The translations under genes were made by a program, and so were the position numbers. From Hoyosella levis (lineage in GTDB: Bacteria; Actinomycetota; Actinomycetes; Mycobacteriales; Mycobacteriaceae): a stretch of DNA of 64,000 nt. Positions 8,637 through 20,513 of this stretch are shown one piece after another. The DNA lies in NCBI RefSeq assembly GCF_026008515.1, contig NZ_BQYM01000003.1, positions 226,477 through 290,476 of the forward strand. The letters run 5' to 3'. Position 1 is the stretch's first letter; each line of letters starts with the position of its first letter. A model generated the notes under the pieces. That model ran no database searches. It saw only the letters and a program-made list of their open reading frames with translations, and had not been told where the DNA came from.

Positions 8637-10307
8637 GTGACCGAACTCGACCAGCCCACGGCAGCATCCGGCGAAGCGCCACGAGGACCCGGAAGCGGTG
8701 TTGCGGTCGAAGCAGCGAAGCGCCGCACTTTCGCCGTGATCTCCCACCCCGACGCCGGCAAGTCCACCCTCACCGAGGCGCTCGCCCTGCACGCCCAGAT
8801 GATCTCCCAAGCGGGTGCCGTGCACGGAAAAGCTGGCCGCAAGTCCACCGTGTCCGATTGGATGGAGATGGAGAAGGCCCGCGGCATCTCCGTCAGCTCC
8901 ACGGCGCTGCAGTTCAACTACCGCTCCGCCGGCACCTACAGCGAGCCCGTCGACTGCGTTATCAATCTCGTGGATACCCCCGGCCACGCCGACTTCTCCG
9001 AGGACACCTACCGCGTCCTCACCGCCGTGGACTGCGCGGTCATGCTGATCGACTCGGCCAAGGGCCTCGAGCCGCAGACCCTCAAGCTGTTCCAGGTGTG
9101 CAAGCACCGCGGCATCCCCATCATCACCGTGATGAACAAGTGGGACCGTCCCGGCCGCTCCGTCCTCGAGCTGCTCGACGAGATCGGCGAGCGCATCGGC
9201 CTCGTGCCCACACCGCTCTTCCTGCCCGTCGGCATCGCCGGTGATTTCAAGGGCATCCTGCGACGCGGCGCCGACGGGGCACCCGAGGAGTACATCAAGT
9301 TCACCCGCACCGCCGGTGGCGCCACAATCGCCCCCGAGGTGCACCTCGATCCCGAGAAGGCCCTCGCCACCGAGGGCGAGGACTGGGAGACCGCCGTCGA
9401 GGAGAGCGAGCTGCTCTCCGCCACCGGGCAGGACCACGACCCTCAACGCTTCCTCGCCGGGGAGACCTCCCCCGTGCTGTTCGCCTCCGCGATGCTCAAC
9501 TTCGGCGTGCGCCAGCTGCTCGACACCCTCGTCGACCTCGCGCCACCGCCCCGCGGCCGCGACGACATCAACGAGCAGCACCGCGAGGTCATCGACGACT
9601 TCTCCGCCGTGGTGTTCAAGGTCCAGGCCGGCATGGACACCGCCCACCGGGATCGCATCGCCTTCATGCGCATCGTCTCCGGCGAGTTCGAGCGTGGCAT
9701 GGTCGTCACCCACGCCCAGACCGGGCGGCCCTTCACCACGAAGTACGCGCAGACCATGTTCGGCCGCGACCGCAACACCGTCGAATCCGCCTACCCCGGC
9801 GACGTCGTCGGACTCGTCAACGCCACCGCCCTCGCCCCCGGCCACACTCTCTATACCGGCAAGGCAGTGGAATACCCGCCCATCCCGCAGTTCGCCCCCG
9901 AGCACTTCGCCGTGCTGCGGGCCACGAGCGCTGGCAAGTACAAGCAGTTCCGCAAGGCCATCGATCAGCTCGACTCCGAGGGCGTCGTGCAGGTGCTGCG
10001 CAACGACGTCCGCGGAGATGCCTCGCCCGTGCTCGCGGCTGTCGGGCCCATGCAGTTCGAGGTCGTCACCGCTCGCATGACCACCGAGTTCTCCGTGGAG
10101 ACCCAGTTCGACCGCCTGCCCTACACCCTCGCCCGTCGCACCGACGCCGAGTCCGCCGTCGAGCTGAATCGCCAGCGCGGCATCGAGGTGTTCACCCGCA
10201 GCGACGGCGCGCTGCTCGCCCTCATCAGCGACAAGTGGCGCCTGCAGTTCATCCAGAAGGAGTTCCCCAGGCTCACCCTCGAGCCGCTCGTCGCCACCGC
10301 CGACTAG
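8637..10307 (+). CDS. prfC: Peptide chain release factor 3
   Basis: RF3 is the translational GTPase that recycles RF1/RF2 from the ribosome. The 556-residue product has all G-motifs: HPDAGKST (G1), the switch II DTPGHADF (G3) and NKWD (G4). The GRKSTVSDWMEMEKARGIS switch I is diagnostic of RF3 rather than EF-G. Domains II and III follow through residue ~540. The N-terminal ~28 residues are extra and low complexity. The GTG start has AAGGAA upstream. An open frame on the opposite strand here is a GC-bias shadow. Confidence 0.96.
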   Translation: MTELDQPTAASGEAPRGPGSGVAVEAAKRRTFAVISHPDAGKSTLTEALALHAQMISQAGAVHGKAGRKSTVSDWMEMEKARGISVSSTALQFNYRSAGTYSEPVDCVINLVDTPGHADFSEDTYRVLTAVDCAVMLIDSAKGLEPQTLKLFQVCKHRGIPIITVMNKWDRPGRSVLELLDEIGERIGLVPTPLFLPVGIAGDFKGILRRGADGAPEEYIKFTRTAGGATIAPEVHLDPEKALATEGEDWETAVEESELLSATGQDHDPQRFLAGETSPVLFASAMLNFGVRQLLDTLVDLAPPPRGRDDINEQHREVIDDFSAVVFKVQAGMDTAHRDRIAFMRIVSGEFERGMVVTHAQTGRPFTTKYAQTMFGRDRNTVESAYPGDVVGLVNATALAPGHTLYTGKAVEYPPIPQFAPEHFAVLRATSAGKYKQFRKAIDQLDSEGVVQVLRNDVRGDASPVLAAVGPMQFEVVTARMTTEFSVETQFDRLPYTLARRTDAESAVELNRQRGIEVFTRSDGALLALISDKWRLQFIQKEFPRLTLEPLVATAD

Positions 10308-10333
10308 GTCGGGGCCGGCTAGAGCTGGGTCGG

Positions 10334-11377
10334 CTAGAGCAGAACGGCGTCGATCTCGGCAGGATCCAGCTCCGCGAGGGTCGCGGGCGTCCAGGCGGGA
10401 GTGCGGTCCTTGTCCACGAGCACCGCGCGCACGCCCTCCGCGAAGTCGGGGTGCCGGGTGACGGTCACGGTGAGGGCAAGCTCGCGGTCGAGGCATTCGC
10501 GCAGCGTGGAGACGGCACCGCGCTCGACGAGGCGGGCCGTGATCCAGGCGCTGCGCGGTGAGACCGCTTCGAGAGCGGCGAGGGTCTCGCGATGCCACTC
10601 GGATCCACCGGCGGCGAGGCGCTCGATGATGCCCGTGACCGTGGTGGCGGAGAAGCACTTCTCCACATCGTCGAGGATCTCCGCTAGCGGGGCGGGCCCC
10701 GGATCGGTAGCGAACTCCGCGACCACCGCAGCAGGATCACCGGTGCTAGCCTCGAGCGCGTCCGCGAGATCGCCGAGGCGCTCGCTGGGCACGAAGTGGG
10801 TGGCGAGTCCGCAAGCGAGGGCGTCGGCGGCACGCACGCGGGCACCGGTCATGCCGAGGTACTTGCCGAGCGCGAGGGCACCGTGGTTGTTGATCGCGAG
10901 GCGCGGCAGGAAGTAGCTGGCCCCGATATCGGGGAAGAACCCGATGGCGGTCTCGGGCATGGCCATCAGTGCGTTCTCGGTGACCACGCGGATGCTGCCG
11001 TGGATCGACACACCGAGGCCACCGCCCATGGCGGCACCGTCGATGAGGGCGATGAACGGCTTGGGGTAGGTCGCGATGGTCTCGTTGAGGTTGTACTCCT
11101 CGCGGAAGAACGCGTGGGCTTCCTCGTGGCGTCCTTCGAGCACCGCGGTGCGGATGGCGCGGATGTCCCCGCCCGCGCAGAAGGCACGCGAGGTCGTGCT
11201 GCGGATGATGACCGAGCGGACGGACGCGTCGTCCCGCCAGTCGTCGAGCGCGCGCTGCAGGTCGCGGATCATGCCGAGGTCGAGGGCGTTGAGGGCCTTG
11301 GGCTTATCGAGCTCAAGGATCCCGGCCGCTTCGCTCGTCCGGGCGGTCACTGTGGTGGTGGGCGCATGATCCGGCAC
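10334..11377 (-). CDS. 3-hydroxyisobutyryl-CoA hydrolase-like (enoyl-CoA hydratase superfamily)
   Basis: This is a crotonase-fold enzyme, likely of valine catabolism, releasing CoA from 3-hydroxyisobutyryl-CoA. The 347-residue form starting at GTG 11377 has RAFCAGGDIRAI (first oxyanion-hole strand), IDGAAMGGGLGVS, and PETAIGFFPDIGASYFLPRL, which carries the catalytic Glu and Asp typical of HIBYL-CoA hydrolases (PE..IG..PD.G). The long C-terminal part also fits that subgroup. The frame is open up to 11467, but that would overlap the divergent gene at 11466. GAGGA sits just before the chosen GTG. Generic enoyl-CoA hydratase remains possible. Confidence 0.87.
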   Translation of the reverse strand: MPDHAPTTTVTARTSEAAGILELDKPKALNALDLGMIRDLQRALDDWRDDASVRSVIIRSTTSRAFCAGGDIRAIRTAVLEGRHEEAHAFFREEYNLNETIATYPKPFIALIDGAAMGGGLGVSIHGSIRVVTENALMAMPETAIGFFPDIGASYFLPRLAINNHGALALGKYLGMTGARVRAADALACGLATHFVPSERLGDLADALEASTGDPAAVVAEFATDPGPAPLAEILDDVEKCFSATTVTGIIERLAAGGSEWHRETLAALEAVSPRSAWITARLVERGAVSTLRECLDRELALTVTVTRHPDFAEGVRAVLVDKDRTPAWTPATLAELDPAEIDAVLL

Positions 11378-11465
11378 GATGTCCTCGTTTCGTTTCCGTA
11401 TCTGTGGGTTCGGCACCGACGCTACCCCGCCCGGGAACGGCAGTGACGCAATAGGGTGATGTGCC

Positions 11466-11924
11466 ATGAGCGAAAATCATCGGGTGGATGTGGCGGATCC
11501 GTCGTCGGGCACCTATCTGGGCTTGATATCGCTCAACCAGGAAGTCTCGACGATCGCCCGGCAGTCAGGGATCCCGCATGGGCTGACCGAGCTCCTGAAG
11601 ATCCGGGTGTCGCAGATCAACGGCTGCGTGCACGCGTTGCAGCACCATTCGGCCGAGGCGGTGGAGGCTGGCGAGGACCGGGATCGCATCGCGGTACTGC
11701 CACTGTGGCGCCGATCAAGCTTGTTCACCGCGCTCGAGCGGGCGGCACTGTCGCTGGCCGAGGCGATCACCGAGCTGCCGGGGCAGGACGTGCCCGCGAA
11801 GGTCGTGCGGGAGGCCCGGATGGTGCTGTCGCATGATCAGTTCGTCGCGGTGTCGTGGATCGCGGTGATGATCAACTCCTGGAACCGCATCGCGATGATC
11901 AGCGGGCGCCCCGTCGCGTCCTAG
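11466..11924 (+). CDS. Carboxymuconolactone decarboxylase / AhpD-fold protein lacking the second Cys
   Basis: This is a 152-residue AhpD-like protein. Canonical members have a Glu-x3-Cys-x2-Cys-x3-His relay used in peroxide reduction. Here the motif reads NGCVHALQHH (residues 53-61), so Cys54 and His61 are present but the second Cys is Ala57. A thiol-disulfide cycle within this motif is therefore not possible, and the protein may work in a different redox or non-redox role. It is divergent from the enoyl-CoA hydratase-type gene with a short gap. A 73-bp palindromic element lies downstream. Confidence 0.82.
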   Translation: MSENHRVDVADPSSGTYLGLISLNQEVSTIARQSGIPHGLTELLKIRVSQINGCVHALQHHSAEAVEAGEDRDRIAVLPLWRRSSLFTALERAALSLAEAITELPGQDVPAKVVREARMVLSHDQFVAVSWIAVMINSWNRIAMISGRPVAS

Positions 11925-12001
11925 CGCCTGGGGCGCTCGCGGTGCGCCAGGTGGGACGGGTCTCGTGCCTCCCAGCGCCGGGCGTCCCAGCGCCGGGCCG
12001 A

Positions 12002-12074
12002 CCGGCAAAAGCACGGGAAACCGTCAAACGCGATAGAAACTGACCAGGGATTTCCGCCGCTTCTATCGCGTTTG
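12002..12074 (+). repeat. Palindromic intergenic element A, copy 1
   Basis: A conserved 23-nt flank (CCGGCAAAAGCACGGGAAAC...) is followed by perfect 14-nt inverted arms CAAACGCGATAGAA / TTCTATCGCGTTTG around a 22-nt centre. It lies between the convergent AhpD-fold and DUF4166 genes. Other copies are at 20418, 29820, 46055 (inverted) and 59233. Confidence 0.92.
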
Positions 12075-12126
12075 CAGCCGAGTCCCAATCAGCCACATCC
12101 CCGAGGCCGACCCCGAGCACCGACGC

Positions 12127-12804
12127 CTACTCGGCAGTCACGAGCTTCTTCGTGCGGGCGCGCGCGGGGATGCGGCCGGGCGGGCAGTCCTCCTCGGTGA
12201 CGGTGAAGTGCCCGAGGTAGTAGAACATGCGCCCGAGCACCGGGTTGCGCACCTCCACCTGGATGCCGTGGCGCTTCTTCTTCGCGTCCCACCATTCGCG
12301 CGCCTCGGTGGTGGCGGAGGCGAGCGCGGGCAGGCGCGGCTGGAGCGGCACCAGGAAGCGGGGCGGTCCGCTAGTGAGCCGCAGGCCGCCGTCGGCATCG
12401 ACCCACACCTGGGTGCGGACGGCCATGTCGGGCGCTGCCCCGAGGTAGTCGATCACGCTGGCACCGATGCTGCTCGGCACCATCACCGAATCCATCTTGC
12501 TGGTGCGGCGCCCGAAGTCGAAGGTGCGGACGTAGGAGTAGGTCTCGCGCCCCGCATCGTCGAGGTAGGCATAGTTCTCGACGGTGAACGGGACGTCGTA
12601 CCCGGTGTGGGCGGGAGCGACGCGGCGCGCGCCCAGCATCCAGGCCATCGGCGCGGGAATGGCCAGCGAATGGCTCATCACCTCCATCACGCCCGTGCCG
12701 ACCTGGCGGCGATGATCGGCGGAGGCGAGCGCGAACCTCTTCTGCACCTTGGGGTGGAGGCGCTCGAACCGGGATCCGAGGGCGTGCTGGATGACCGATG
12801 GCAT
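12127..12804 (-). CDS. DUF4166 domain protein
   Basis: The 225-residue product begins with a segment (RFERLHPKVQKRFAL) characteristic of DUF4166, a family of unknown function found alone or fused to epimerase or NAD-binding domains. It has no signal peptide or membrane segment. It is last in the minus-strand series after the VOC protein (60-bp gap), so it is probably co-transcribed with PPK2 and VOC. Family assignment rests on recognised sequence character; no activity can be given. Confidence 0.75.
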   Translation of the reverse strand: MPSVIQHALGSRFERLHPKVQKRFALASADHRRQVGTGVMEVMSHSLAIPAPMAWMLGARRVAPAHTGYDVPFTVENYAYLDDAGRETYSYVRTFDFGRRTSKMDSVMVPSSIGASVIDYLGAAPDMAVRTQVWVDADGGLRLTSGPPRFLVPLQPRLPALASATTEAREWWDAKKKRHGIQVEVRNPVLGRMFYYLGHFTVTEEDCPPGRIPARARTKKLVTAE

Positions 12805-12864
12805 GGGGCGGGTTCCCTTCGTGCGGTGCGCGCTGTCGATTCTGCCTCAGGAAGCGCTGCCGGG

Positions 12865-13947
12865 TCAGGAGCCGAGGTAGAAGCGGCCGCCCTGGGGGTC
12901 ACGGCAGTGCGCTGCCACACCATACTCGCGGGCCTCGGGCCCGGCCAGGATCTCGCCGCCGTTGCTGGTCACGAGCTCCGAAGCTGCGACGGCATCGTCA
13001 ACGCGCCACATCGGGGTGATCGCGGTGGCTCCGGCGCGGGTCAGGCCAGCCATCGGGTGCACGCCGGGCATCTCGTAGCCACCACGATCCTCGCTGCCGT
13101 CGAAGGTCCAGCCAATGACCGCGCCGTAGAACTCCCGGGCCCGGTCAGGGTCATCGGTCTCGAGGGTGATGTAGGCCGGGTCGCCCGCTGCCTCGCCGTT
13201 GATGGCGGGCCGGCGCTGCGCGGAATCGGTTCCCACTAGCTCAAAGGGGACGCCATCGTAGGTGTGGCATACCGTGGCCTCCACCGCTCCTCCGGCGTCG
13301 AGGACGCGCTGGCGGGCCGCTTCCACGTCCGGCACGGCATACGCGCAGCGCAGCACGGTGCGGTGATGACCGCCCTCGATACGGATCGGCACGGTGGCGT
13401 TGGTGACGGCGAAGCCGCTGCCGTCCTCGGTGGTTTCCCAGCCGAGCACGGCGCCGTAGAAGCGTGCCGCGATGTTGGCATCGGGGCAGCATAGGGCGTA
13501 GGCCGCGATATCGCCCTGGTGGAGGATGCCACCGAGGGGCGCGGCGAGCAGCCAGCGATGCCCGAACGGGTCGATGAGCGACGCGTTGCGCTGCCCATGG
13601 CTCTCGTAGGTCCACCGCTCTACCCGGCCGCCGGCCTCGCGGGCGTGGGTCAGGACAAGGTCGGGATCGTCGACGGGGATCATCAGGCTCACCGACGCGG
13701 TGCCCGTGCGGGGCGCGGTGAGGCCCATCTCGGGGAACTCCTCGGCGACGTAGATCACGCCGTCACCGATGGCGAGCTCGGCATGACCGATGCGGCCATC
13801 CTCCATGGTGATGGGCGTTCCCAGGATCTTCGCGTCGAACACCTTGCAGTACCAGGTGAGGGCCTCGCTGGCACCGCTGACGGTCAAGTACGGGACGGCA
13901 CCGGGCCGGGGGAAACCGGCGGGCGCGCTAGGCTGCGGGGTGCTCAT
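12865..13947 (-). CDS. Three-domain VOC (glyoxalase/bleomycin-resistance fold) protein
   Basis: The 360-residue product contains three VOC modules in a row. Module 1 (~15-132) is PhnB/YP-like, with PYLTVSGASEALTWYCKVFDAKI and a closing DPFGHRWLLAAP. Module 2 (~145-240) has AAYALCCPDANIAARFYGAVLGWE. Module 3 (~253-358) has AYITLETDDPDRAREFYGAVIGW and a closing DPQGGRFYLGS. The usual Glu/His metal ligands are incomplete in places, so activity is uncertain. A PhnB-like domain fused to a tandem CFP30B-like pair is an uncommon arrangement. It starts 10 bases after the PPK2 stop. Confidence 0.85.
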   Translation of the reverse strand: MSTPQPSAPAGFPRPGAVPYLTVSGASEALTWYCKVFDAKILGTPITMEDGRIGHAELAIGDGVIYVAEEFPEMGLTAPRTGTASVSLMIPVDDPDLVLTHAREAGGRVERWTYESHGQRNASLIDPFGHRWLLAAPLGGILHQGDIAAYALCCPDANIAARFYGAVLGWETTEDGSGFAVTNATVPIRIEGGHHRTVLRCAYAVPDVEAARQRVLDAGGAVEATVCHTYDGVPFELVGTDSAQRRPAINGEAAGDPAYITLETDDPDRAREFYGAVIGWTFDGSEDRGGYEMPGVHPMAGLTRAGATAITPMWRVDDAVAASELVTSNGGEILAGPEAREYGVAAHCRDPQGGRFYLGS

Positions 13948-13957
13948 CGGTAGTGGA

Positions 13958-14911
13958 TCACTTCCCTGCTGCTTGCTTCGTGGAGTTCTTGCTCTTGCTT
14001 GACGGCTTCTTGCCGCCGGAACCGTTCGCGGTCGCTCCGTTGGGGGTCCCTGCGGCCTCGTTCATCAGGTCACCGGCAAGATCATGGACATAGCGGAACT
14101 GATCGCGCGGCGGCCGTTCATAGTTGCGAGCCACGGGCCGCGGCGGGATCGACACCGACGGCGGCTGCACATGCTCGTACGGCACCGACTCCAGCAAATG
14201 GTTGATGACGTTGATGCGGGAATTGCGCTTGTGCTCGCCCTCGACGGTGTTCCACCGCGCCTCTGGGATATCGGTATGCACGAACATCTCGTCCTTCGCC
14301 CGTGAGTAGTCCTCCCACCGCACGATCGACTGCAGGTCCATGGGCGAGAGCTTCCACTGCCGCATCGGATCATTCAGCCGCGAATGGAACCGGCGCTCCT
14401 GCTCCACGTCCGACACCGAGAACCAGTACTTGTTGAGGATGATGCCGTCCTCCACGAGCAGCCGCTCGAAGATCGGCACCTGGTGCAGGAACCTCCGGTA
14501 CTCGTCCGTCGTGCAGAAGCCCATCACTCGCTCCACGCCGGCCCGGTTATACCAGGAGCGATCCATCAGCACGATCTCCCCCGCCGCGGGCAGGTGCTTG
14601 ATATAGCGCTGGAAGTACCACTCGCCGCGCTCCCGCTCCGTCGGCGCGGGCAGCGCCACCACCCGGCAATGGCGCGGGTTCAGGTACTCGGTGATGCGCT
14701 TGATCGCTGAGCCCTTGCCCGCGGCGTCACGGCCCTCGAAGATGGCGACGACCCGAGAGCCCGACTCCTGCACCCAATGCTGCATCGACACTAGCTCCGC
14801 CTGCAGCCGCTCGAGCTCGCGCTCATACAAGTCGCGGGGCATCTTCCTCTCCCGCACCGGGTGCGCGCCACCGGAGTGGCCGTTGTTCTTCGCGGACTTC
14901 TTGCCAGCCAT
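13958..14911 (-). CDS. ppk2: Polyphosphate kinase 2 (class I PPK2)
   Basis: PPK2 transfers phosphate between polyphosphate and nucleoside diphosphates, favouring NTP formation. The single-domain 317-residue product has Walker A GRDAAGKGSAIKR (~60-72), the lid region WYFQRYIKHLPAAGE, Walker B LMDRSWYNRAGVE and the YWFSVSDVEQERRF stretch. The C-terminal ~40 residues are a low-complexity Gly/Ser/Lys/Asn tail, and the first ~20 are basic and disordered. It starts 41 bases after the ABC-F stop. Corynebacterium uses related PPK2 proteins for polyP metabolism. Confidence 0.94.
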   Translation of the reverse strand: MAGKKSAKNNGHSGGAHPVRERKMPRDLYERELERLQAELVSMQHWVQESGSRVVAIFEGRDAAGKGSAIKRITEYLNPRHCRVVALPAPTERERGEWYFQRYIKHLPAAGEIVLMDRSWYNRAGVERVMGFCTTDEYRRFLHQVPIFERLLVEDGIILNKYWFSVSDVEQERRFHSRLNDPMRQWKLSPMDLQSIVRWEDYSRAKDEMFVHTDIPEARWNTVEGEHKRNSRINVINHLLESVPYEHVQPPSVSIPPRPVARNYERPPRDQFRYVHDLAGDLMNEAAGTPNGATANGSGGKKPSSKSKNSTKQAAGK

Positions 14912-14952
14912 GAACCGAGGCTACTCGCCACCACCCCCGTCGCGGGGCGCGT

Positions 14953-16752
<1,800 letters not shown>

Positions 16753-17757
16753 TCAGGCGCCTCCTTCTACGGGATCGAGATCGTCGTCGGGCAGGGGTGG
16801 TACAGGATCGCGGCGCGGGGGGCGCGGGTGCGGGGCGGTGACGAGCCGAGCTCCGGGCACGGGACCGGTGGCGGTGCGCACGGTGCGGCACACCCCGGTC
16901 GAGGAGACCTCGACGCTGACATTGATGGCATCGTCCTCGTCCGCGCAGAGGAAAGCACAGGTGGGGCCGGAGCCGGACACGATGGCGGCGAGAGCGCCGG
17001 CGTCCTTGCCCGCGCGCAGGGTGCGGCGCAGGGCGGGCATCAGCGTCACCGCTGCGGCCTGCAGGTCATTGCCGAGCAGGGGCGCGAGCTGCCGCGCATC
17101 GCCCGCCGCGAGGGCGTGCATCAGATCGTCGGCGGCACCGATGCGGGGCGGGGCTCCGACTGTGCGCAACCGGTCGAGCTCCCGGTACACCGCGGGAGTG
17201 CTCAGGCCGCCTTTCGCGAACGCGAGGACCCAGTGGTAGGTGTTGCGCGACAGCACCGGCAGCAGTTGCTCTCCCCTGCCCACGCCCACGCTGGTGCCGC
17301 CACTGAGCGAGAAGGGCACGTCGCTGCCGAGCTGGGCGGCGAGCTCGAGCAGCTCGGACCGGGAGAGCTCGAGCTGCCACAGCTCGTTGAGCGCCACGAG
17401 GGTAGCGGCGGCATCCGCGCTGCCACCAGCAAGACCACCGGCGACAGGGATCCCCTTGGTGATGGAGATGTGCGCGCGCGGGCCACGCTTGCCGTGCCCG
17501 GCTCGTTCCGCCATGAGCTCCGCGGCCTGCCATACGAGGTTCGTCGAGCCGAGGGGCACATCGTCGGCGCCCTCGCCGCGCACCGAGATGGCGATCGAGT
17601 CGGCGGCCTGGACAGTGATCTCATCGTGCAGCGACAGCGCCTGGTAGACGGTGGTGAGCTCGTGGTAGCCGTCGTCGCGCAGGTCGCCCACGGCGAGGTG
17701 GAGGTTTACCTTCGCGGGGGCGCGGGCAACGATGGGGGCATCAATGACATGAAGCAC
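16753..17757 (-). CDS. ispE: 4-diphosphocytidyl-2-C-methyl-D-erythritol kinase
   Basis: IspE is the GHMP kinase of the non-mevalonate isoprenoid pathway. It phosphorylates CDP-ME to supply IPP/DMAPP for polyprenyl carriers and menaquinone. The 334-residue product opens with [14 protein letters not shown] (substrate Lys/Asn) and has the ATP-binding loop [18 protein letters not shown] and a C-terminal GSGPTCAF motif. The C-terminal ~25 residues are a Pro/Arg/Asp-rich extension. The start is GTG at 17757, 11 bases after the rsmA stop. Confidence 0.96.
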   Translation of the reverse strand: MLHVIDAPIVARAPAKVNLHLAVGDLRDDGYHELTTVYQALSLHDEITVQAADSIAISVRGEGADDVPLGSTNLVWQAAELMAERAGHGKRGPRAHISITKGIPVAGGLAGGSADAAATLVALNELWQLELSRSELLELAAQLGSDVPFSLSGGTSVGVGRGEQLLPVLSRNTYHWVLAFAKGGLSTPAVYRELDRLRTVGAPPRIGAADDLMHALAAGDARQLAPLLGNDLQAAAVTLMPALRRTLRAGKDAGALAAIVSGSGPTCAFLCADEDDAINVSVEVSSTGVCRTVRTATGPVPGARLVTAPHPRPPRRDPVPPLPDDDLDPVEGGA

Positions 17758-17768
17758 GGTGCATCAGC

Positions 17769-18686
17769 CTAGTCGTCGCTCGGTGGTGCGTAGCGCCCCG
17801 GATCGTGCGGGGGCGTGGTGCTGGCGGTGGTCGCCACGGACGCGATGCGGACGAAATCGGCGATGCCGAGCTTCTCGCCCCGCTCGGACGGCTCGATGCC
17901 CGCGCTCCTCAGGATGCGCTCGGCCTCCTGCGCGCTTCCCGCCCACCCAGCGAGGGCGGAGCGCAGGGTCTTGCGGCGCTGCGCGAACGCCGCGTCGATG
18001 AGGGTGAACACGGCGCGACGCTGGCCAGGCTCCATCGACCAGGGCGGAGCAGCGTGGCGCGTGATGCGGACGAGGCCGGAGTCCACGTTGGGAGCGGGCC
18101 AGAACACTGCCCTCCCGACGGATCCCGCGCGGCGCACCTCGCCGTAGTAGGCGGCCTTCGCGCTCGGCACCCCGTAGGTGCGGCTGCCGGGGGGCGCTGC
18201 GAGCCGATCCGCGACCTCTGCCTGCACCATCACGAGCACGGTCTGCACGCTGGGCAGCTCGGCGAGCAGGTGCAGGATGACGGGCACGGCAACGTTGTAC
18301 GGCAGGTTCGCGACGATCGCCGCGGGATCACGGCTGCCCTCGGGCAGGTCCTCGCGCCGCACGCGCAGCGCATCGGCCTGGACGACCGTGAGTTGATCGG
18401 TATGGCCGGGGGCGCGAGCGGCAAGCGTTCCGGGGAGCTGCCCGGCCAGCGCGGGGTCGATCTCCACGGCCACCACCGGGTGCCCCGCCGCGATGAGCGC
18501 GAGAGTCAGCGATCCGAGGCCCGGCCCGACCTCGAGGACGGTCTCGCCTGGCGCGACGGCGGCGCTGGTGACGATGCGCCGGACCGTGTTGGCGTCATGG
18601 ACGAAGTTCTGGCCCCACTGCTTTGTTGGCCGTAGCCCGAGCTGCTCGGCGAGAACGCGGATATCGGACGGCCCGAGCAGGTTCAC
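17769..18686 (-). CDS. rsmA: 16S rRNA dimethyladenosine transferase
   Basis: RsmA (KsgA) dimethylates two adjacent adenines in the 3'-terminal helix of 16S rRNA, a late checkpoint in small-subunit assembly. The 305-residue product has the SAM-binding [12 protein letters not shown] motif (~51-62), the catalytic NLPYNVA (~128-134) and the C-terminal helical domain. The sequence after ~residue 280 is a disordered Pro/Asp-rich tail. The GTG start lies immediately after a strong hairpin that probably ends or attenuates rpfB transcription. It follows rpfB and precedes ispE, as in mycobacteria. Confidence 0.96.
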   Translation of the reverse strand: MNLLGPSDIRVLAEQLGLRPTKQWGQNFVHDANTVRRIVTSAAVAPGETVLEVGPGLGSLTLALIAAGHPVVAVEIDPALAGQLPGTLAARAPGHTDQLTVVQADALRVRREDLPEGSRDPAAIVANLPYNVAVPVILHLLAELPSVQTVLVMVQAEVADRLAAPPGSRTYGVPSAKAAYYGEVRRAGSVGRAVFWPAPNVDSGLVRITRHAAPPWSMEPGQRRAVFTLIDAAFAQRRKTLRSALAGWAGSAQEAERILRSAGIEPSERGEKLGIADFVRIASVATTASTTPPHDPGRYAPPSDD

Positions 18687-18730
18687 AGCACGCGAGAACC
18701 CCGAACCGGTGGGCTCGGGGTTCTCGTGCT
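18687..18730 (-). terminator. Hairpin between rpfB and rsmA
   Basis: Perfect 12-bp arms CGAGAACCCCGA / TCGGGGTTCTCG have a 10-nt loop. A further AGCA/TGCT pair lies beyond a 2-nt bulge. The element ends at the base before the rsmA GTG, so it could lower expression of rsmA-ispE relative to rpfB. Confidence 0.7.
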
Positions 18731-18803
18731 GGCGCGTGGTGTTCAGTGCGGCCTCATCGTGCGGTCAGGCGGCTGCGGGCCGCGAGGACGTTCGGGCTGG
18801 TGA

Positions 18804-20192
<1,389 letters not shown>

Positions 20193-20317
20193 TTACAGAC
20201 TTGTTGATCGCTCCCAGCAGCGCTGGCAGGCACCATGAGCCCCATGCGCACCATGCTTGCTCGTGTGATCGGGGCCACCACAATGCAAGCAGCAGCAAAC
20301 GTTATCAATCACGCTTC

Positions 20318-20336
20318 GGTAACAGGAGGTGTTACC
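20318..20336. promoter_or_regulatory. GGTAAC/GTTACC palindrome
   Basis: Perfect 6-bp arms GGTAAC and GTTACC flank a 7-nt AGGAGGT. Its GTAAC core matches the box at 20040, so it may be a second MtrA-type site about 380 bp upstream of rpfB. Confidence 0.35.
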
Positions 20337-20417
20337 AACGGGGCTGCGAGGGGCTCCGGCGGGCTTGGCAGAAGGCCTCGCACCAGGTCCGGCGGCTGAG
20401 CGCAGGCGGGCCTCGCA

Positions 20418-20490
20418 CCGGCAAAAGCACGAGAAACCGTCAAACGCGATAGAAGCGGACCTGGGTTTCCTGCAGCTTCTATCGCGTTTG
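20418..20490 (+). repeat. Palindromic intergenic element A, copy 2
   Basis: It has the same 23+14+22+14 layout as copy 1. The arms extend to 16 bp by an inner GC/GC pair (AGAAGC / GCTTCT), where copy 3 has AC/GT instead. It lies just past the tatD stop. This is the only copy not between convergent genes. Confidence 0.92.
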
Positions 20491-20513
20491 CGGTCGTGAG
20501 GTCAGGCGAGCCC

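Noticed and set aside
8460..10658. 732-residue minus-strand open frame opposite prfC
   Set aside because: Low-complexity Gly/Asp/His composition, no domain; prfC is clearly the gene.
12002..12074. Simple intrinsic terminator explanation for element A
   Set aside because: No T-run follows the stem, the centre is a constant 22 nt and a conserved 23-nt flank lies outside the stem, so it is more than a terminator.
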